Shown here one piece after another: positions 48,467 to 57,067 of a DNA stretch of 64,000 nucleotides. The DNA lies in the NCBI RefSeq assembly GCF_006861825.1, contig NZ_VDGI01000003.1, positions 195,989 to 259,988 on the forward strand. The letters are read 5' to 3'. Origin of the DNA: Psychrobacillus vulpis (GTDB taxonomy: Bacteria > Bacillota > Bacilli > Bacillales_A > Planococcaceae). The notes below the pieces were generated by a model, which was not told the DNA's origin, made no database searches, and worked only from the letters and a program-made list of their open reading frames with translations. Both the position numbers and the translations under genes were made by a program. The number at the start of each line of letters is the position of its first letter. Positions within the stretch are counted from its first letter, which is position 1.

Positions 48467-49747
48467 ATGTTTCAACAATTTAAGCTCGCGCAAGGTGTGA
48501 AGCTTTATGTAAGACCAACAGAACAATTTAAAACGATCAGTATCTCATTTAAGTGGAAACAGCAAATAACTGAACAAAATGCTGCTATTCGTTCTGTACT
48601 CGCAAATATATTGCAATATAGTAATAATGTGTATACGTCGAATGCAGAGTTTCGAAAACGCTTAGATGATTTATATGGAGCAGTTTTATATTTCGATACA
48701 ACGAAAAAAGGGAATTATCATATCCTTTCTTTAAATGCTGAAACAGTGAATGACGCGTATTTGTCCAATGAAAAGGTAGTAGATGAAGTCTTTTCATTAT
48801 TATCAACTGTCATTTTTGAACCACTTATGAAGAATGGAAAATTTGTGGATTCCATTGTAAAGCGCGAGAAGGAACAGGTCATTGAAAGAATTCAATCGAT
48901 GTATGATGATAAAACTAGGTATGCACAGCAACGTTTACTAGAAAATATTCGACCAAATCATCCTGCATCTATTTCTGCAAATGGAACGGTATCTACAGTG
49001 CAACAGATAACTAACGAGCAATTAGTTGAAATGTACAATACAATACTCTCATCCGATGAGTTATCCATCTATGTCGTAGGAGACGTGAATGTGGAAGCAA
49101 TAAAAGAAAAAATGGATAAACATTTCCGTTTTTCTAGTAGAACACCAGTCCAGGAACCATCAACAGTGGATATAAAGCAGGCATCACATGAAAAAGACTT
49201 TTTACATGAAATACAAGATATGAAGCAAGGTAAATTACATATCGCCTATCACACTCCAATTAATTTTTATTCCGAAGACTTTCCAATCATGCAGATGACG
49301 AATGGTATATTTGGTGGATTTGCACACTCGAAAATATTTATGAATGTACGTGAAAAAGAAAGTATGGCTTATTATGCTTCGAGTAGTTATTCTTCCTTGT
49401 ATGGTTTAGTATTTGTCTTTGCGGGTATTGATGCGAACTTACAAGAAAAGGCAGTTTTATTAATAGATGAGCAGTTAAAAGTAATGCAAGCAGGTGACAT
49501 TTCTGATTTAGAAATCAATCAAACAAGATCTATGTTAATAAATCAGCTAAAAGAAGCCTTAGATTCTGCTCGAGCTCAAATTGAAATTTACGATCAATAT
49601 AAAGAATTGAATGAAGCATTTACAGTAGAAGAATGGATAGAAAAATGGTCCAAAGTCTCAAAAGAACAAATTCAACAAATGGCTTCTAAAATAGAGAAGG
49701 AATTCGTCTATTTCCTATCTGGCAAGGAGGGTGCAGACAATGAATGA
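48467..49747 (+). CDS. ymfF: M16-family protein YmfF, lacking the zinc motif
   Basis: 426 aa. M16 fold by overall pattern (YEVMYNTILSSDELSIYVVGDVN-type and VREKESMAYYASSSYSSLYGLVFVFAGID segments), but the N-terminal half has no HxxEH: the matching region reads LANILQYSNNVYTSNAEFRKRLDDLYGA. Probably the non-catalytic partner of YmfH, whose gene overlaps its 3' end. Such catalytic/non-catalytic M16 pairs process small peptides in other systems; the substrate here is unknown. AAAGGGGG precedes the start. Confidence 0.88.
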   Translation: MFQQFKLAQGVKLYVRPTEQFKTISISFKWKQQITEQNAAIRSVLANILQYSNNVYTSNAEFRKRLDDLYGAVLYFDTTKKGNYHILSLNAETVNDAYLSNEKVVDEVFSLLSTVIFEPLMKNGKFVDSIVKREKEQVIERIQSMYDDKTRYAQQRLLENIRPNHPASISANGTVSTVQQITNEQLVEMYNTILSSDELSIYVVGDVNVEAIKEKMDKHFRFSSRTPVQEPSTVDIKQASHEKDFLHEIQDMKQGKLHIAYHTPINFYSEDFPIMQMTNGIFGGFAHSKIFMNVREKESMAYYASSSYSSLYGLVFVFAGIDANLQEKAVLLIDEQLKVMQAGDISDLEINQTRSMLINQLKEALDSARAQIEIYDQYKELNEAFTVEEWIEKWSKVSKEQIQQMASKIEKEFVYFLSGKEGADNE

Positions 49748-51041
49748 AACGTATTTTAAACAACTAGAAGAAACGTTATATCATGAACAATTACCTAATG
49801 GTCTAAATGTATATATATTACCGAAAAAGGGATTTTCAAAAACCTTTGTAACCTTTACAACAAAGTATGGTTCGATAGATCGTGAATTTATTCCTATCGG
49901 TAAAGAGGAACCTGTTATTGTCCCAGACGGAATTGCTCACTTTTTAGAGCATAAAATGTTTGAAAAAGAAGAAGGAGATGTATTTCAAAAGTTTAGTGAA
50001 AAAGGTGCATCAGCAAATGCATTTACTTCTTTTACAAAAACTACGTACTTATTTTCATCCACAGACCATGTACTAGAAAATACGAAGACATTACTCGATT
50101 TTGTACAGCAACCTTATTTTACAGAACAAACTGTTGAAAAAGAAAAGGGAATCATTGCCCAGGAAATTACGATGTATGATGATCAACCTGATTGGCGTTT
50201 ATACTTTGGTGCTATTGAGAATATGTATAAAGAGCATCCAGTGAAAATTGATATTGCAGGTACTATTGAATCGATCAATCAAATCACGGCAGATCATTTA
50301 TATGAGTGTTATCATACTTTTTATCATCCATCCAATATGGTAGTATTTGTCGTCGGGGCAGTGGATCCAAATCAAATGATGAATTTTATTAAAGAAGATC
50401 AAGCGGCGAAATCATTTGAAGAACCACAGGAAATAAAGCGATTTTTCCCAACTGAACAAAATTCAGTTGCATATTCAGAACGATCATTACAAATGGATGT
50501 GCAAAAACCGAAAGTTATTTTTGGGATCAAATCTAATAATGCAACTATTTCTGGAAATGAGATGTTAAATTTTGAACTTTCCATGCAAGTAGCTATTGAA
50601 CTGATTTTTGGAAGGACTTCTGCATTCTATCAAGATGTATATGACAAAGGCTTAGTTGACGAATCGTATTCGGCTGATTTTTCGATGGAACAAGGATATG
50701 GATTTACGATGATTGGTTCAGATTCTCCAAATCCAGAGACTCTTGTAAAATCGATTAAACAAACGATTCTAGATAATACAAACGAGTGGAATTTCTCTGA
50801 TGAAGATTTAAAGCGTATTACTCGTAAAAAAATCGGATACTTTTTAAGAGCATTAAATTCTATTGAATATATTGCTAATCAGTTTACACGTTATTCATTC
50901 AACGAGATGAATTTATTCGATGTAGTACCAGCTTTAGAAAGTTTAACAATGGAACAAGTGAAAAATGCTTTTGAAACACTGAAAAATGAAGAAACGCATA
51001 CAATTTTTACAATAGTTCCTTTTGAGAAAAAAGGTCAATGA
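49740..51041 (+). CDS. ymfH: M16-family zinc protease YmfH
   Basis: 433 aa from the ATG at 49740, set by AAGGAGGG seven bases upstream; it overlaps the ymfF stop. The inverted zinc motif is intact: IAHFLEHKMFEKEEGDVFQKF (about 65-85), and the third ligand Glu in EKEKGIIAQEITMYDDQP. Conserved ymfF-ymfH-ymfI order. Probably an active processing peptidase together with YmfF. The next gene starts inside its stop (CAATGAG). Confidence 0.92.
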   Translation: MNETYFKQLEETLYHEQLPNGLNVYILPKKGFSKTFVTFTTKYGSIDREFIPIGKEEPVIVPDGIAHFLEHKMFEKEEGDVFQKFSEKGASANAFTSFTKTTYLFSSTDHVLENTKTLLDFVQQPYFTEQTVEKEKGIIAQEITMYDDQPDWRLYFGAIENMYKEHPVKIDIAGTIESINQITADHLYECYHTFYHPSNMVVFVVGAVDPNQMMNFIKEDQAAKSFEEPQEIKRFFPTEQNSVAYSERSLQMDVQKPKVIFGIKSNNATISGNEMLNFELSMQVAIELIFGRTSAFYQDVYDKGLVDESYSADFSMEQGYGFTMIGSDSPNPETLVKSIKQTILDNTNEWNFSDEDLKRITRKKIGYFLRALNSIEYIANQFTRYSFNEMNLFDVVPALESLTMEQVKNAFETLKNEETHTIFTIVPFEKKGQ

Positions 51042-51769
51042 GTAAAAAGTTTGCATTAGTAGTAGGTGCTTCTGGTGAAATCGGCCATGCAATCAGTCAT
51101 AAGCTCGCAGAAGATGGCTGGTCTTTGTACTTACATTTTGCGAGCAGTAAAGAACGTGTTATGGGACTTTTAGAAGAACTAGAGGCATCGTATAAAGAAC
51201 AGGAATTTATGTCTGTGCAAGCGGATTTGCGAAATGTAGAATCTATTGAAAGATTATCTTCTGCAATTTTTTCTTTACAGGCGGTAATATTTGCGCAAGG
51301 TCATAGTCTGTATAAAGGATTAGAGGATACTTCGATTGAAGAAATACGTCAACTATTTCAGGTTCATGTGGAACATCCCATGTCTTTATTAGCTAAGTTA
51401 ACTCCAAAGCTTCGAAAGAAGGCTAATGCTTCTGTTGTTTTTGTAGGTTCTATTTGGGGGGATACAGGTGCATCTTATGAAGCTGCATATTCGGCTGCAA
51501 AAGGTGCTCAGCATGCATTTGTAAAAGCATATGCGAAAGAGGTTGCTTCGCAAAAAATTACAGTGAATGCAGTTGCACCAGGATTTATTGATACAAAAAT
51601 GAACCAACATGTGGAATTGGATACACGCCAAATGTTACTAGAGGAAATTCCAGCAGGGGTTTTCGGTACTACAGAAGATGTTGCGAATGCAGTTGTTTTT
51701 TTAGTAGGCGAAAAAGCAAACTATATAACTGGTCAAATCATTAGAGTAAATGGCGGCTGGTATATTTGA
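51038..51769 (+). CDS. ymfI: Short-chain dehydrogenase/reductase YmfI
   Basis: 243 aa. Classical SDR: cofactor motif ALVVGASGEIGHAISHKLAEDG (about 7-28), FAQGH in place of NNAG, catalytic Ser in VVFVGSIWG, and YEAAYSAAKGAQHAF with the catalytic Tyr and Lys (about 149-153). Ends with ANYITGQIIRVNGGWYI, a FabG-like ending. Substrate unknown. Overlaps ymfH by four bases. In B. subtilis ymfJ follows; here it is missing. Confidence 0.93.
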   Translation: MSKKFALVVGASGEIGHAISHKLAEDGWSLYLHFASSKERVMGLLEELEASYKEQEFMSVQADLRNVESIERLSSAIFSLQAVIFAQGHSLYKGLEDTSIEEIRQLFQVHVEHPMSLLAKLTPKLRKKANASVVFVGSIWGDTGASYEAAYSAAKGAQHAFVKAYAKEVASQKITVNAVAPGFIDTKMNQHVELDTRQMLLEEIPAGVFGTTEDVANAVVFLVGEKANYITGQIIRVNGGWYI

Positions 51770-51887
51770 TTTGAATACAGAAGAAATAAATACAGACTTA
51801 ATTTGTTGGCGACTTAGTAACGTTTTTTTATGTGTTGTGAGCAGGATCTGTATGGATAAAAGGAAGTTAGACATTCATAATCGGAGG

Positions 51888-51930
51888 AAAAGAAAAGAGA
51901 GATATACTTACTCTTTTCTTTTTTTCTTTT
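51888..51930 (+). terminator. Intrinsic terminator after ymfI
   Basis: AAAAGAAAAGAG pairs perfectly with CTCTTTTCTTTT, followed by T-rich DNA. The stem is A-T rich. The 51770-52006 gap otherwise holds nothing I can name. Confidence 0.65.
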
Positions 51931-52006
51931 ATTCACCAGAGAAATCATATATGATAGAACTTATAATGAACTGAAACGTCATCTACATAGAGAGGACAGA
52001 TGGGCA

Positions 52007-52813
52007 ATGGCTAGTGAGTGGTTTTTTGAATACGAAATTCAAATAAATCGTCCCGGACTTTTAGGAGATATTTCTTCCTTACTTGGTATGTTGAGAGTGA
52101 ATATTGTCACGATTAATGGAGTGGATGAAGGTCGACGTGGTATGCTTATTAAAGCAGAAAAAAAAGAAAATATTGAACGCTTTGAGCATATTGCTTCTAC
52201 AATGGAAACAATCCATTTAACTAAATTTAGAGAACCGAAGCTACGAGATCGTTTAGCTGTTCGACATGGTAGATATATTCAACGTGATGCCGACGATAAA
52301 AAAACATTTCGTTTTGTTCGTGATGAACTTGGGCTTCTCGTAGACTTTATGGCAGAAATTTTTAAACAAGATGGCCATAAGCTAATTGGAATAAGAGGCA
52401 TGCCTCGTGTAGGGAAAACGGAATCGGTTGTAGCAGCAAGTGTATGTGCTAATAAAAAATGGATTTTTCTTTCATCCACAATGATTAAGCAAACAATTAG
52501 AAGTCAACTTGCAGGGGATGAATTTAGTGACCGCAATATTTTCATACTAGATGGTATTGTGACGAGAAATTCAAACGATGAAAAGCATTTACAGTTAGTA
52601 AGAGAAATGATGCGTATGCCTACTATCAAAGTCGTAGAACATCCGGATATGTTTATCCAGCATTCAGAGTATTCTATTGACGATTTTGACTATATTATTG
52701 AACTTCGTCATAGTCCAGAAGAGCAAATTACGTATGAAATGATGGAGAAAAACCACAGTATGTCCGACAATGGAATGGGTGGATTTGGCGGATTTGGTGG
52801 ATTTAATTTTTAA
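52007..52813 (+). CDS. ymfK: YmfK, DUF3388 protein with ACT-like and P-loop parts
   Basis: 268 aa. N-terminal 75 residues resemble an ACT regulatory fold (FEYEIQINRPGLLGDISSLLGMLRVNIVTINGVDEGRRGMLI). A Walker A-like motif GIRGMPRVGKTESVV is at about 127-141 and a possible Walker B at IFILDGIVTR. The last residues are a Gly-Phe repeat GGFGGFGGFNF. Function unknown; conserved between ymfI and rodZ/ymfM. An AGAGAGG site lies upstream. Confidence 0.85.
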   Translation: MASEWFFEYEIQINRPGLLGDISSLLGMLRVNIVTINGVDEGRRGMLIKAEKKENIERFEHIASTMETIHLTKFREPKLRDRLAVRHGRYIQRDADDKKTFRFVRDELGLLVDFMAEIFKQDGHKLIGIRGMPRVGKTESVVAASVCANKKWIFLSSTMIKQTIRSQLAGDEFSDRNIFILDGIVTRNSNDEKHLQLVREMMRMPTIKVVEHPDMFIQHSEYSIDDFDYIIELRHSPEEQITYEMMEKNHSMSDNGMGGFGGFGGFNF

Positions 52814-52830
52814 TGGGTAGGTGTTTTTAG

Positions 52831-53688
52831 GTGACAGAATTAGGGGCTCGCTTAAAAGAAGCGAGAACGGCAAAAGGATACAGTATTGATGATCTACAAG
52901 AAATTACAAAAATTCAAAAAAGATACTTGGCTGGCATAGAAGAAGGAAATTACGCAACGATGCCAGGTGCATTTTATGTGCGTGCGTTTATAAAACAATA
53001 TGCAGATGCAGTCGGATTGAATGGGGACGAGTTATTAGAAACGTATAAAATGGAAATCCCATCTCCAACAAATGAGGATGTTTCTAAAAATATCCCTGCT
53101 ACTCCTTCAAGAAGATCTCTAGGTGGTCGTTCTTCTAACAAGTTCATGGAGATTTTTCCAATGCTCGTTGTTGGTTTATTCATCATTGCAATTATTGTTA
53201 TTGTTTGGACTTTATTTCAAAACTTACCTAAAGATACACCGGAACAAGTGGATACTGGAGATGGTCTAACCATTGAAACAAAACCACAACAACCTCAAGT
53301 TAAACCAGACGCTGAGGAAGAAAATGATCCAGTTGAAGAGGAAAAAGAAGAGGTTGTAGAAGAACCTGAAAAGGTTGAGCAGCAATTGACATTGATTGAA
53401 ACACAAGGTGATACATCCACATATGAATTAACTGGTGCTGAAAATTATAAAGTGAAAATTGTAGCAGCCAATAATACGTGGCTGAATATTAGAGATCAGG
53501 ACAATAAGATTTTGGTTGATCAAGCGGTTAATGCTGGTCAAACGTACGAATTAGATGCAACTAGCTTTACTAGAGTTCGTATCCGTATGGGCTATACTAC
53601 TGGTAATACGCTGTATATGAATGATCAAATAGTTGAATTTCCAACCGATAGAACTACGCAAAACTTAGTAATACAGTTCAACAAATAG
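52831..53688 (+). CDS. rodZ: RodZ-like membrane helix-turn-helix protein (YmfM)
   Basis: 285 aa from a GTG with GGGTAGGTG upstream. Cytoplasmic HTH_25 domain: LGARLKEARTAKGYSIDDLQEITKIQKRYLAGIEEGNYATMPGAFYVRAFIKQYADAVGL (residues 3-65). One membrane helix at about 109-130, an acidic Glu/Pro-rich linker, and a C-terminal extracellular beta domain (DUF4115, about 180-280). RodZ links MreB to the cell-wall machinery. Precedes pgsA as in B. subtilis. Confidence 0.92.
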   Translation: MTELGARLKEARTAKGYSIDDLQEITKIQKRYLAGIEEGNYATMPGAFYVRAFIKQYADAVGLNGDELLETYKMEIPSPTNEDVSKNIPATPSRRSLGGRSSNKFMEIFPMLVVGLFIIAIIVIVWTLFQNLPKDTPEQVDTGDGLTIETKPQQPQVKPDAEEENDPVEEEKEEVVEEPEKVEQQLTLIETQGDTSTYELTGAENYKVKIVAANNTWLNIRDQDNKILVDQAVNAGQTYELDATSFTRVRIRMGYTTGNTLYMNDQIVEFPTDRTTQNLVIQFNK

Positions 53689-53712
53689 TCATCTAATAGA
53701 TGGCTATTTTGT
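53685..53712 (+). terminator. Hairpin at the rodZ stop, before pgsA
   Basis: ATAGTCATCT pairs with AGATGGCTAT around AAT, followed by TTTTG. It contains the rodZ stop codon and ends 28 bp before pgsA; probably partial. Confidence 0.65.
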
Positions 53713-53739
53713 TTGAAAAATCAAAGGAGCTCGTTTTAC

Positions 53740-54324
53740 ATGAAAATGAATATACCAAATCAGATATCCATGTTTCGGATTTTTTTAATCCCGATATTTA
53801 TGTTTTTTATGCTTGTTGATTTTAACTGGGGGGATGTTAGTTTTCTTGGAGCTACAATTCCAACCGGACATTTAATAGGAGCGATTATTTTTATCATAGC
53901 TTCTATTACAGATTTTATTGATGGATATTATGCTAGAAAATATAATTTAGTGACGAATATGGGGAAATTTTTAGATCCGTTAGCCGATAAGTTACTTGTT
54001 TCAGCTGCTCTTATTATTTTAGTTCAATTTGGCATTGCCCCAGCTTGGGTAGTTATTCTAATTATTAGCCGAGAGTTTGCTGTTACAGGACTAAGATTGA
54101 TATTGGCGAATGAAGGAGAAGTAGTTGCTGCAAATCAGCTTGGAAAGATTAAAATGTGGACTCAAATTATCGCTATTTCTTCACTATTGCTAGGTAATGT
54201 TTTCTTTGAAATGTTCTCATTCCCGTTTGCAACTATTATGCTATATGTTTCATTATTCTTTACGTTATGGTCAGGGTTCGATTACTTCTATTTAAATCGT
54301 AAAGTGTTACTTGACTCAAAGTAG
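53740..54324 (+). CDS. pgsA: Phosphatidylglycerophosphate synthase
   Basis: 194 aa from the ATG at 53740 (AAAGGAG upstream); the frame open from 53713 overlaps the hairpin. Transfers the CDP-DAG phosphatidyl group to glycerol 3-phosphate, first step to phosphatidylglycerol and cardiolipin. The CDP-alcohol transferase motif D-G-x2-A-R-x8-G-x3-D-x3-D is present in FIDGYYARKYNLVTNMGKFLDPLADKLLV (about 62-90). Five to six membrane segments. Confidence 0.96.
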   Translation: MKMNIPNQISMFRIFLIPIFMFFMLVDFNWGDVSFLGATIPTGHLIGAIIFIIASITDFIDGYYARKYNLVTNMGKFLDPLADKLLVSAALIILVQFGIAPAWVVILIISREFAVTGLRLILANEGEVVAANQLGKIKMWTQIIAISSLLLGNVFFEMFSFPFATIMLYVSLFFTLWSGFDYFYLNRKVLLDSK

Positions 54325-54342
54325 GAAGGAAGTATTACTAAG

Positions 54343-55599
54343 ATGAAAGCAGAAATAATCGCAGTAGGTTCTGAGTTATTGCTAGGTCAAATTTCAAACA
54401 CGAATGCCAGATTTATCTCTTCCCAACTTGCAGAGCTAGGAATTGATGTATATTACCATACAGTTGTAGGTGATAATCCGAATCGATTATTAGATTCTAT
54501 AAAGATTGCTGAAGGACGAGCGGATCTACTCATTTTTACTGGTGGATTAGGTCCTACGAAAGATGATTTAACAAAAGAAACAATAGCTAATCATTTAAAC
54601 AAGAAATTAGTAATGGATGATCATGCCTTAATTTATATCGAAGATTTTTTTAAAAGAATGAATCGAGAGATGACCGAAAACAATAAAAAACAAGCATTGG
54701 TTCTCGAAGGCTGTACTGTTCTTCCAAATAAGCATGGAATGGCGCCTGGAATGCTCCTGAGTAACGAGAAACACTCTTATATACTTTTACCAGGGCCACC
54801 AAAAGAAATGGAGCCAATGTTCCAATTTGAAGCAAAACCATTACTACCAAAACTGCTCAATGAAGAAACAATTATATTGTCTCATGTCATTCGTTTCTAT
54901 GGAATTGGTGAGGCTGAATTAGAGACAAAAGTACAGGATTTACTGGAAAATCAAACAAATCCTACTCTTGCTCCACTTGCTTCTGATGGTGAAGTCACAT
55001 TACGTCTAACGGCTAAAAGTGACACAGAAAAGGATGCATGGCATAAAATAGAAACCCTTCAAGCCGAAATTTTACAAAGAGTAGGAAATTTTGTTTATGG
55101 ATATAACAATGACTCCCTAGCTTCTAAGCTTAGAGAACTATTAATCGATAATAACTTGACCATTTCTGCAGCTGAAAGTATGACGGCTGGTTTGTTTCAA
55201 TCTGAACTAGCAGAAGTACCTGGTATGGGCGAAGCATTAGTTGGTGGAATGATTACATACACAGAAAAGATAAAAGTAGAACAGTTAGGTGTTAAACAAC
55301 AATTATTAAGTGATTATGGGGTAGTTTCTAGTCAATGTGCGGAAGAAATGGCTGTTCGAATAAAAGAAAAGTTTGGAACGAATATTGGAATTGGCATCAC
55401 AGGAGCAGCAGGACCAGATGGACATGGCGGACAGCCAGCAGGAACTGTTTGGATTGGTATAGCTTTAGACCAAATGGCTCCAGTTTCTTATAAATTAAGT
55501 CTTACTGGTATGAGAAATACAAATAGATTAAGAGCAGTAAAATTTACAATCCATTATTTAATACGATTACTTCGTGAAGAGGGAATTGCGAAAATTTAA
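54343..55599 (+). CDS. cinA: Competence/damage-inducible protein CinA
   Basis: 418 aa. N-terminal MoCF_biosynth-type domain (AEIIAVGSELLLGQISNTNARFIS; FTGGLGPTKDDLTKETIA, about 60-77) with nucleotide pyrophosphatase activity known for homologues; C-terminal nicotinamide-nucleotide deamidase domain (ISAAESMTAGLFQSELAEVPG; GITGAAGPDGHGGQPAGTVWIG). Located just before recA as in many Firmicutes, where the pair is linked to competence; here a terminator and a separate recA promoter lie between. Confidence 0.96.
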   Translation: MKAEIIAVGSELLLGQISNTNARFISSQLAELGIDVYYHTVVGDNPNRLLDSIKIAEGRADLLIFTGGLGPTKDDLTKETIANHLNKKLVMDDHALIYIEDFFKRMNREMTENNKKQALVLEGCTVLPNKHGMAPGMLLSNEKHSYILLPGPPKEMEPMFQFEAKPLLPKLLNEETIILSHVIRFYGIGEAELETKVQDLLENQTNPTLAPLASDGEVTLRLTAKSDTEKDAWHKIETLQAEILQRVGNFVYGYNNDSLASKLRELLIDNNLTISAAESMTAGLFQSELAEVPGMGEALVGGMITYTEKIKVEQLGVKQQLLSDYGVVSSQCAEEMAVRIKEKFGTNIGIGITGAAGPDGHGGQPAGTVWIGIALDQMAPVSYKLSLTGMRNTNRLRAVKFTIHYLIRLLREEGIAKI

Positions 55600-55636
55600 T
55601 CTTTCTAGAAACGCTCAAAATTAAATTTTATACAAT

Positions 55637-55672
55637 AAAAACGGCCTAAAATTCAGTTTTGAGCCGTTTTTC
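55637..55672 (+). terminator. Intrinsic terminator after cinA
   Basis: AAAAACGGC pairs with GCCGTTTTT, with further pairing (CTAAAA/TTTTGAG) in the interior. Ends about 33 bp before the LexA-like box of recA. Confidence 0.8.
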
Positions 55673-55704
55673 GCTTTCAAATTTATATTGTCGTTAAAAA
55701 TAAA

Positions 55705-55718
55705 CGAATAAACGTTCG
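55705..55718 (+). promoter_or_regulatory. LexA (DinR) SOS box of recA
   Basis: CGAATAAACGTTCG matches the Gram-positive consensus CGAAC-N4-GTTCG with a single mismatch, and lies nine bases upstream of the -35 box. Confidence 0.85.
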
Positions 55719-55726
55719 CTTTTTTC

Positions 55727-55755
55727 TTGTATATTTCTCACACACCGAGTATAGT
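55727..55755 (+). promoter_or_regulatory. Sigma-A promoter of recA
   Basis: TTGTAT at 55727-55732, 17-bp spacer, TATAGT at 55750-55755, 46 bp before the TTG start. Confidence 0.75.
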
Positions 55756-55801
55756 AGTAGTAGAAATAAAAAACTGATTTTCTTATAAGGAGGAAATACT
55801 T

Positions 55802-56866
55802 TTGAGTAACGATCGTAAAGCAGCATTGGAAATGGCTTTAAAACAAATAGAGAAACAGTTTGGTAAGGGTTCTATTATGAAACTGGGAGAAAAGACGGAT
55901 CGAGAAATTTCAACGTCATCTAGTGGTTCTCTAGCGCTTGATGCAGCGTTAGGAATTGGCGGATATCCAAGAGGACGTATTATTGAAATATATGGCCCAG
56001 AAAGTTCAGGTAAAACAACTGTAGCACTTCATGCGATTGCAGAAGTTCAAAAAAACGGAGGACAGGCAGCATTTATTGATGCTGAGCACGCACTTGATCC
56101 CGTATATGCACAAAAATTAGGTGTAAATATTGATGAATTACTTTTATCTCAACCAGATACAGGAGAGCAAGCACTTGAAATCGCAGAAGCATTAGTACGT
56201 AGTGGTGCTGTGGAAATTTTAGTTATTGACTCAGTAGCTGCTCTAGTACCGAAAGCAGAAATAGAAGGAGAAATGGGAGATTCCCATGTTGGTCTTCAAG
56301 CACGCTTAATGTCACAAGCATTACGTAAACTTTCAGGTGCTATTAATAAATCAAATACTATCGCGATTTTCATAAACCAAATTCGTGAAAAAGTAGGGGT
56401 AATGTTCGGAAATCCAGAAGTTACACCAGGTGGTCGTGCACTTAAATTTTATAGCTCAGTTCGATTAGAAGTGAGACGTGCAGAAGCATTAAAACAAGGA
56501 ACGGATATTGTTGGGAATAAAACAAAAATTAAAGTTGTGAAAAACAAAGTAGCACCTCCGTTCAGAACGGCAGAAGTAGACATCATGTACGGAGAAGGAA
56601 TTTCTCAAGAAGGAGAAATTATCGATCTTGGATCTGAGATGGATATTGTCCAAAAAAGTGGTTCTTGGTATGCGTATAATGAAGAGCGCTTAGGGCAAGG
56701 TAGAGAAAACGCAAAGCAATTCTTAAAAGAAAATCCAGCAACTAAAAATGAAATTGCAGTAAAAATTCGTGAATCTCTAGGAATGACTGCGGGCTCTTAT
56801 ACAATTGCAGGACATGAACCTGAAGAAGAAGACGAAGAATTCGAATTATTGTTAGATGAAAAATAA
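55802..56866 (+). CDS. recA: Recombinase RecA
   Basis: 354 aa from a TTG with AAGGAGG at 55787-55793. Strand exchange and SOS activation. Walker [19 protein letters not shown] (about 62-79), Walker [42 protein letters not shown]2 loop [24 protein letters not shown]. The acidic C-terminal tail [16 protein letters not shown] is typical. A LexA box and own promoter sit upstream, a terminator downstream. Confidence 0.99.
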   Translation: MSNDRKAALEMALKQIEKQFGKGSIMKLGEKTDREISTSSSGSLALDAALGIGGYPRGRIIEIYGPESSGKTTVALHAIAEVQKNGGQAAFIDAEHALDPVYAQKLGVNIDELLLSQPDTGEQALEIAEALVRSGAVEILVIDSVAALVPKAEIEGEMGDSHVGLQARLMSQALRKLSGAINKSNTIAIFINQIREKVGVMFGNPEVTPGGRALKFYSSVRLEVRRAEALKQGTDIVGNKTKIKVVKNKVAPPFRTAEVDIMYGEGISQEGEIIDLGSEMDIVQKSGSWYAYNEERLGQGRENAKQFLKENPATKNEIAVKIRESLGMTAGSYTIAGHEPEEEDEEFELLLDEK

Positions 56867-56873
56867 TAAATGT

Positions 56874-56907
56874 AAAAAGTCTCCCGATTTTTGGGAGACT
56901 TTTTTTG
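56874..56907 (+). terminator. Intrinsic terminator after recA
   Basis: AAAAAGTCTCCC pairs with GGGAGACTTTTT, followed by TTTTG. Confidence 0.92.
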
Positions 56908-56927
56908 TAACTATTCTTTCCGATTCC

Positions 56928-56956
56928 TTGACAGAGTATTTCTACATCTATACAAT
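56928..56956 (+). promoter_or_regulatory. Sigma-A promoter of rny
   Basis: Perfect -35 TTGACA at 56928-56933, 17-bp spacer, TACAAT at 56951-56956, about 110 bp before rny. Confidence 0.8.
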
Positions 56957-57067
56957 TAAAACTGTATAATTTCTTTACTAATATTATGATAAAAAGGCAA
57001 TACATATATGTGTTTACATGTATGGGCCGACTGAACTTAAAAATGTATAGCAATAGGGGGTGTTCAA

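Noticed and set aside
51750-51974. 74-codon frame overlapping the ymfI end
   Set aside because: No binding site, passes through the A/T-rich terminator, and does not resemble YmfJ.
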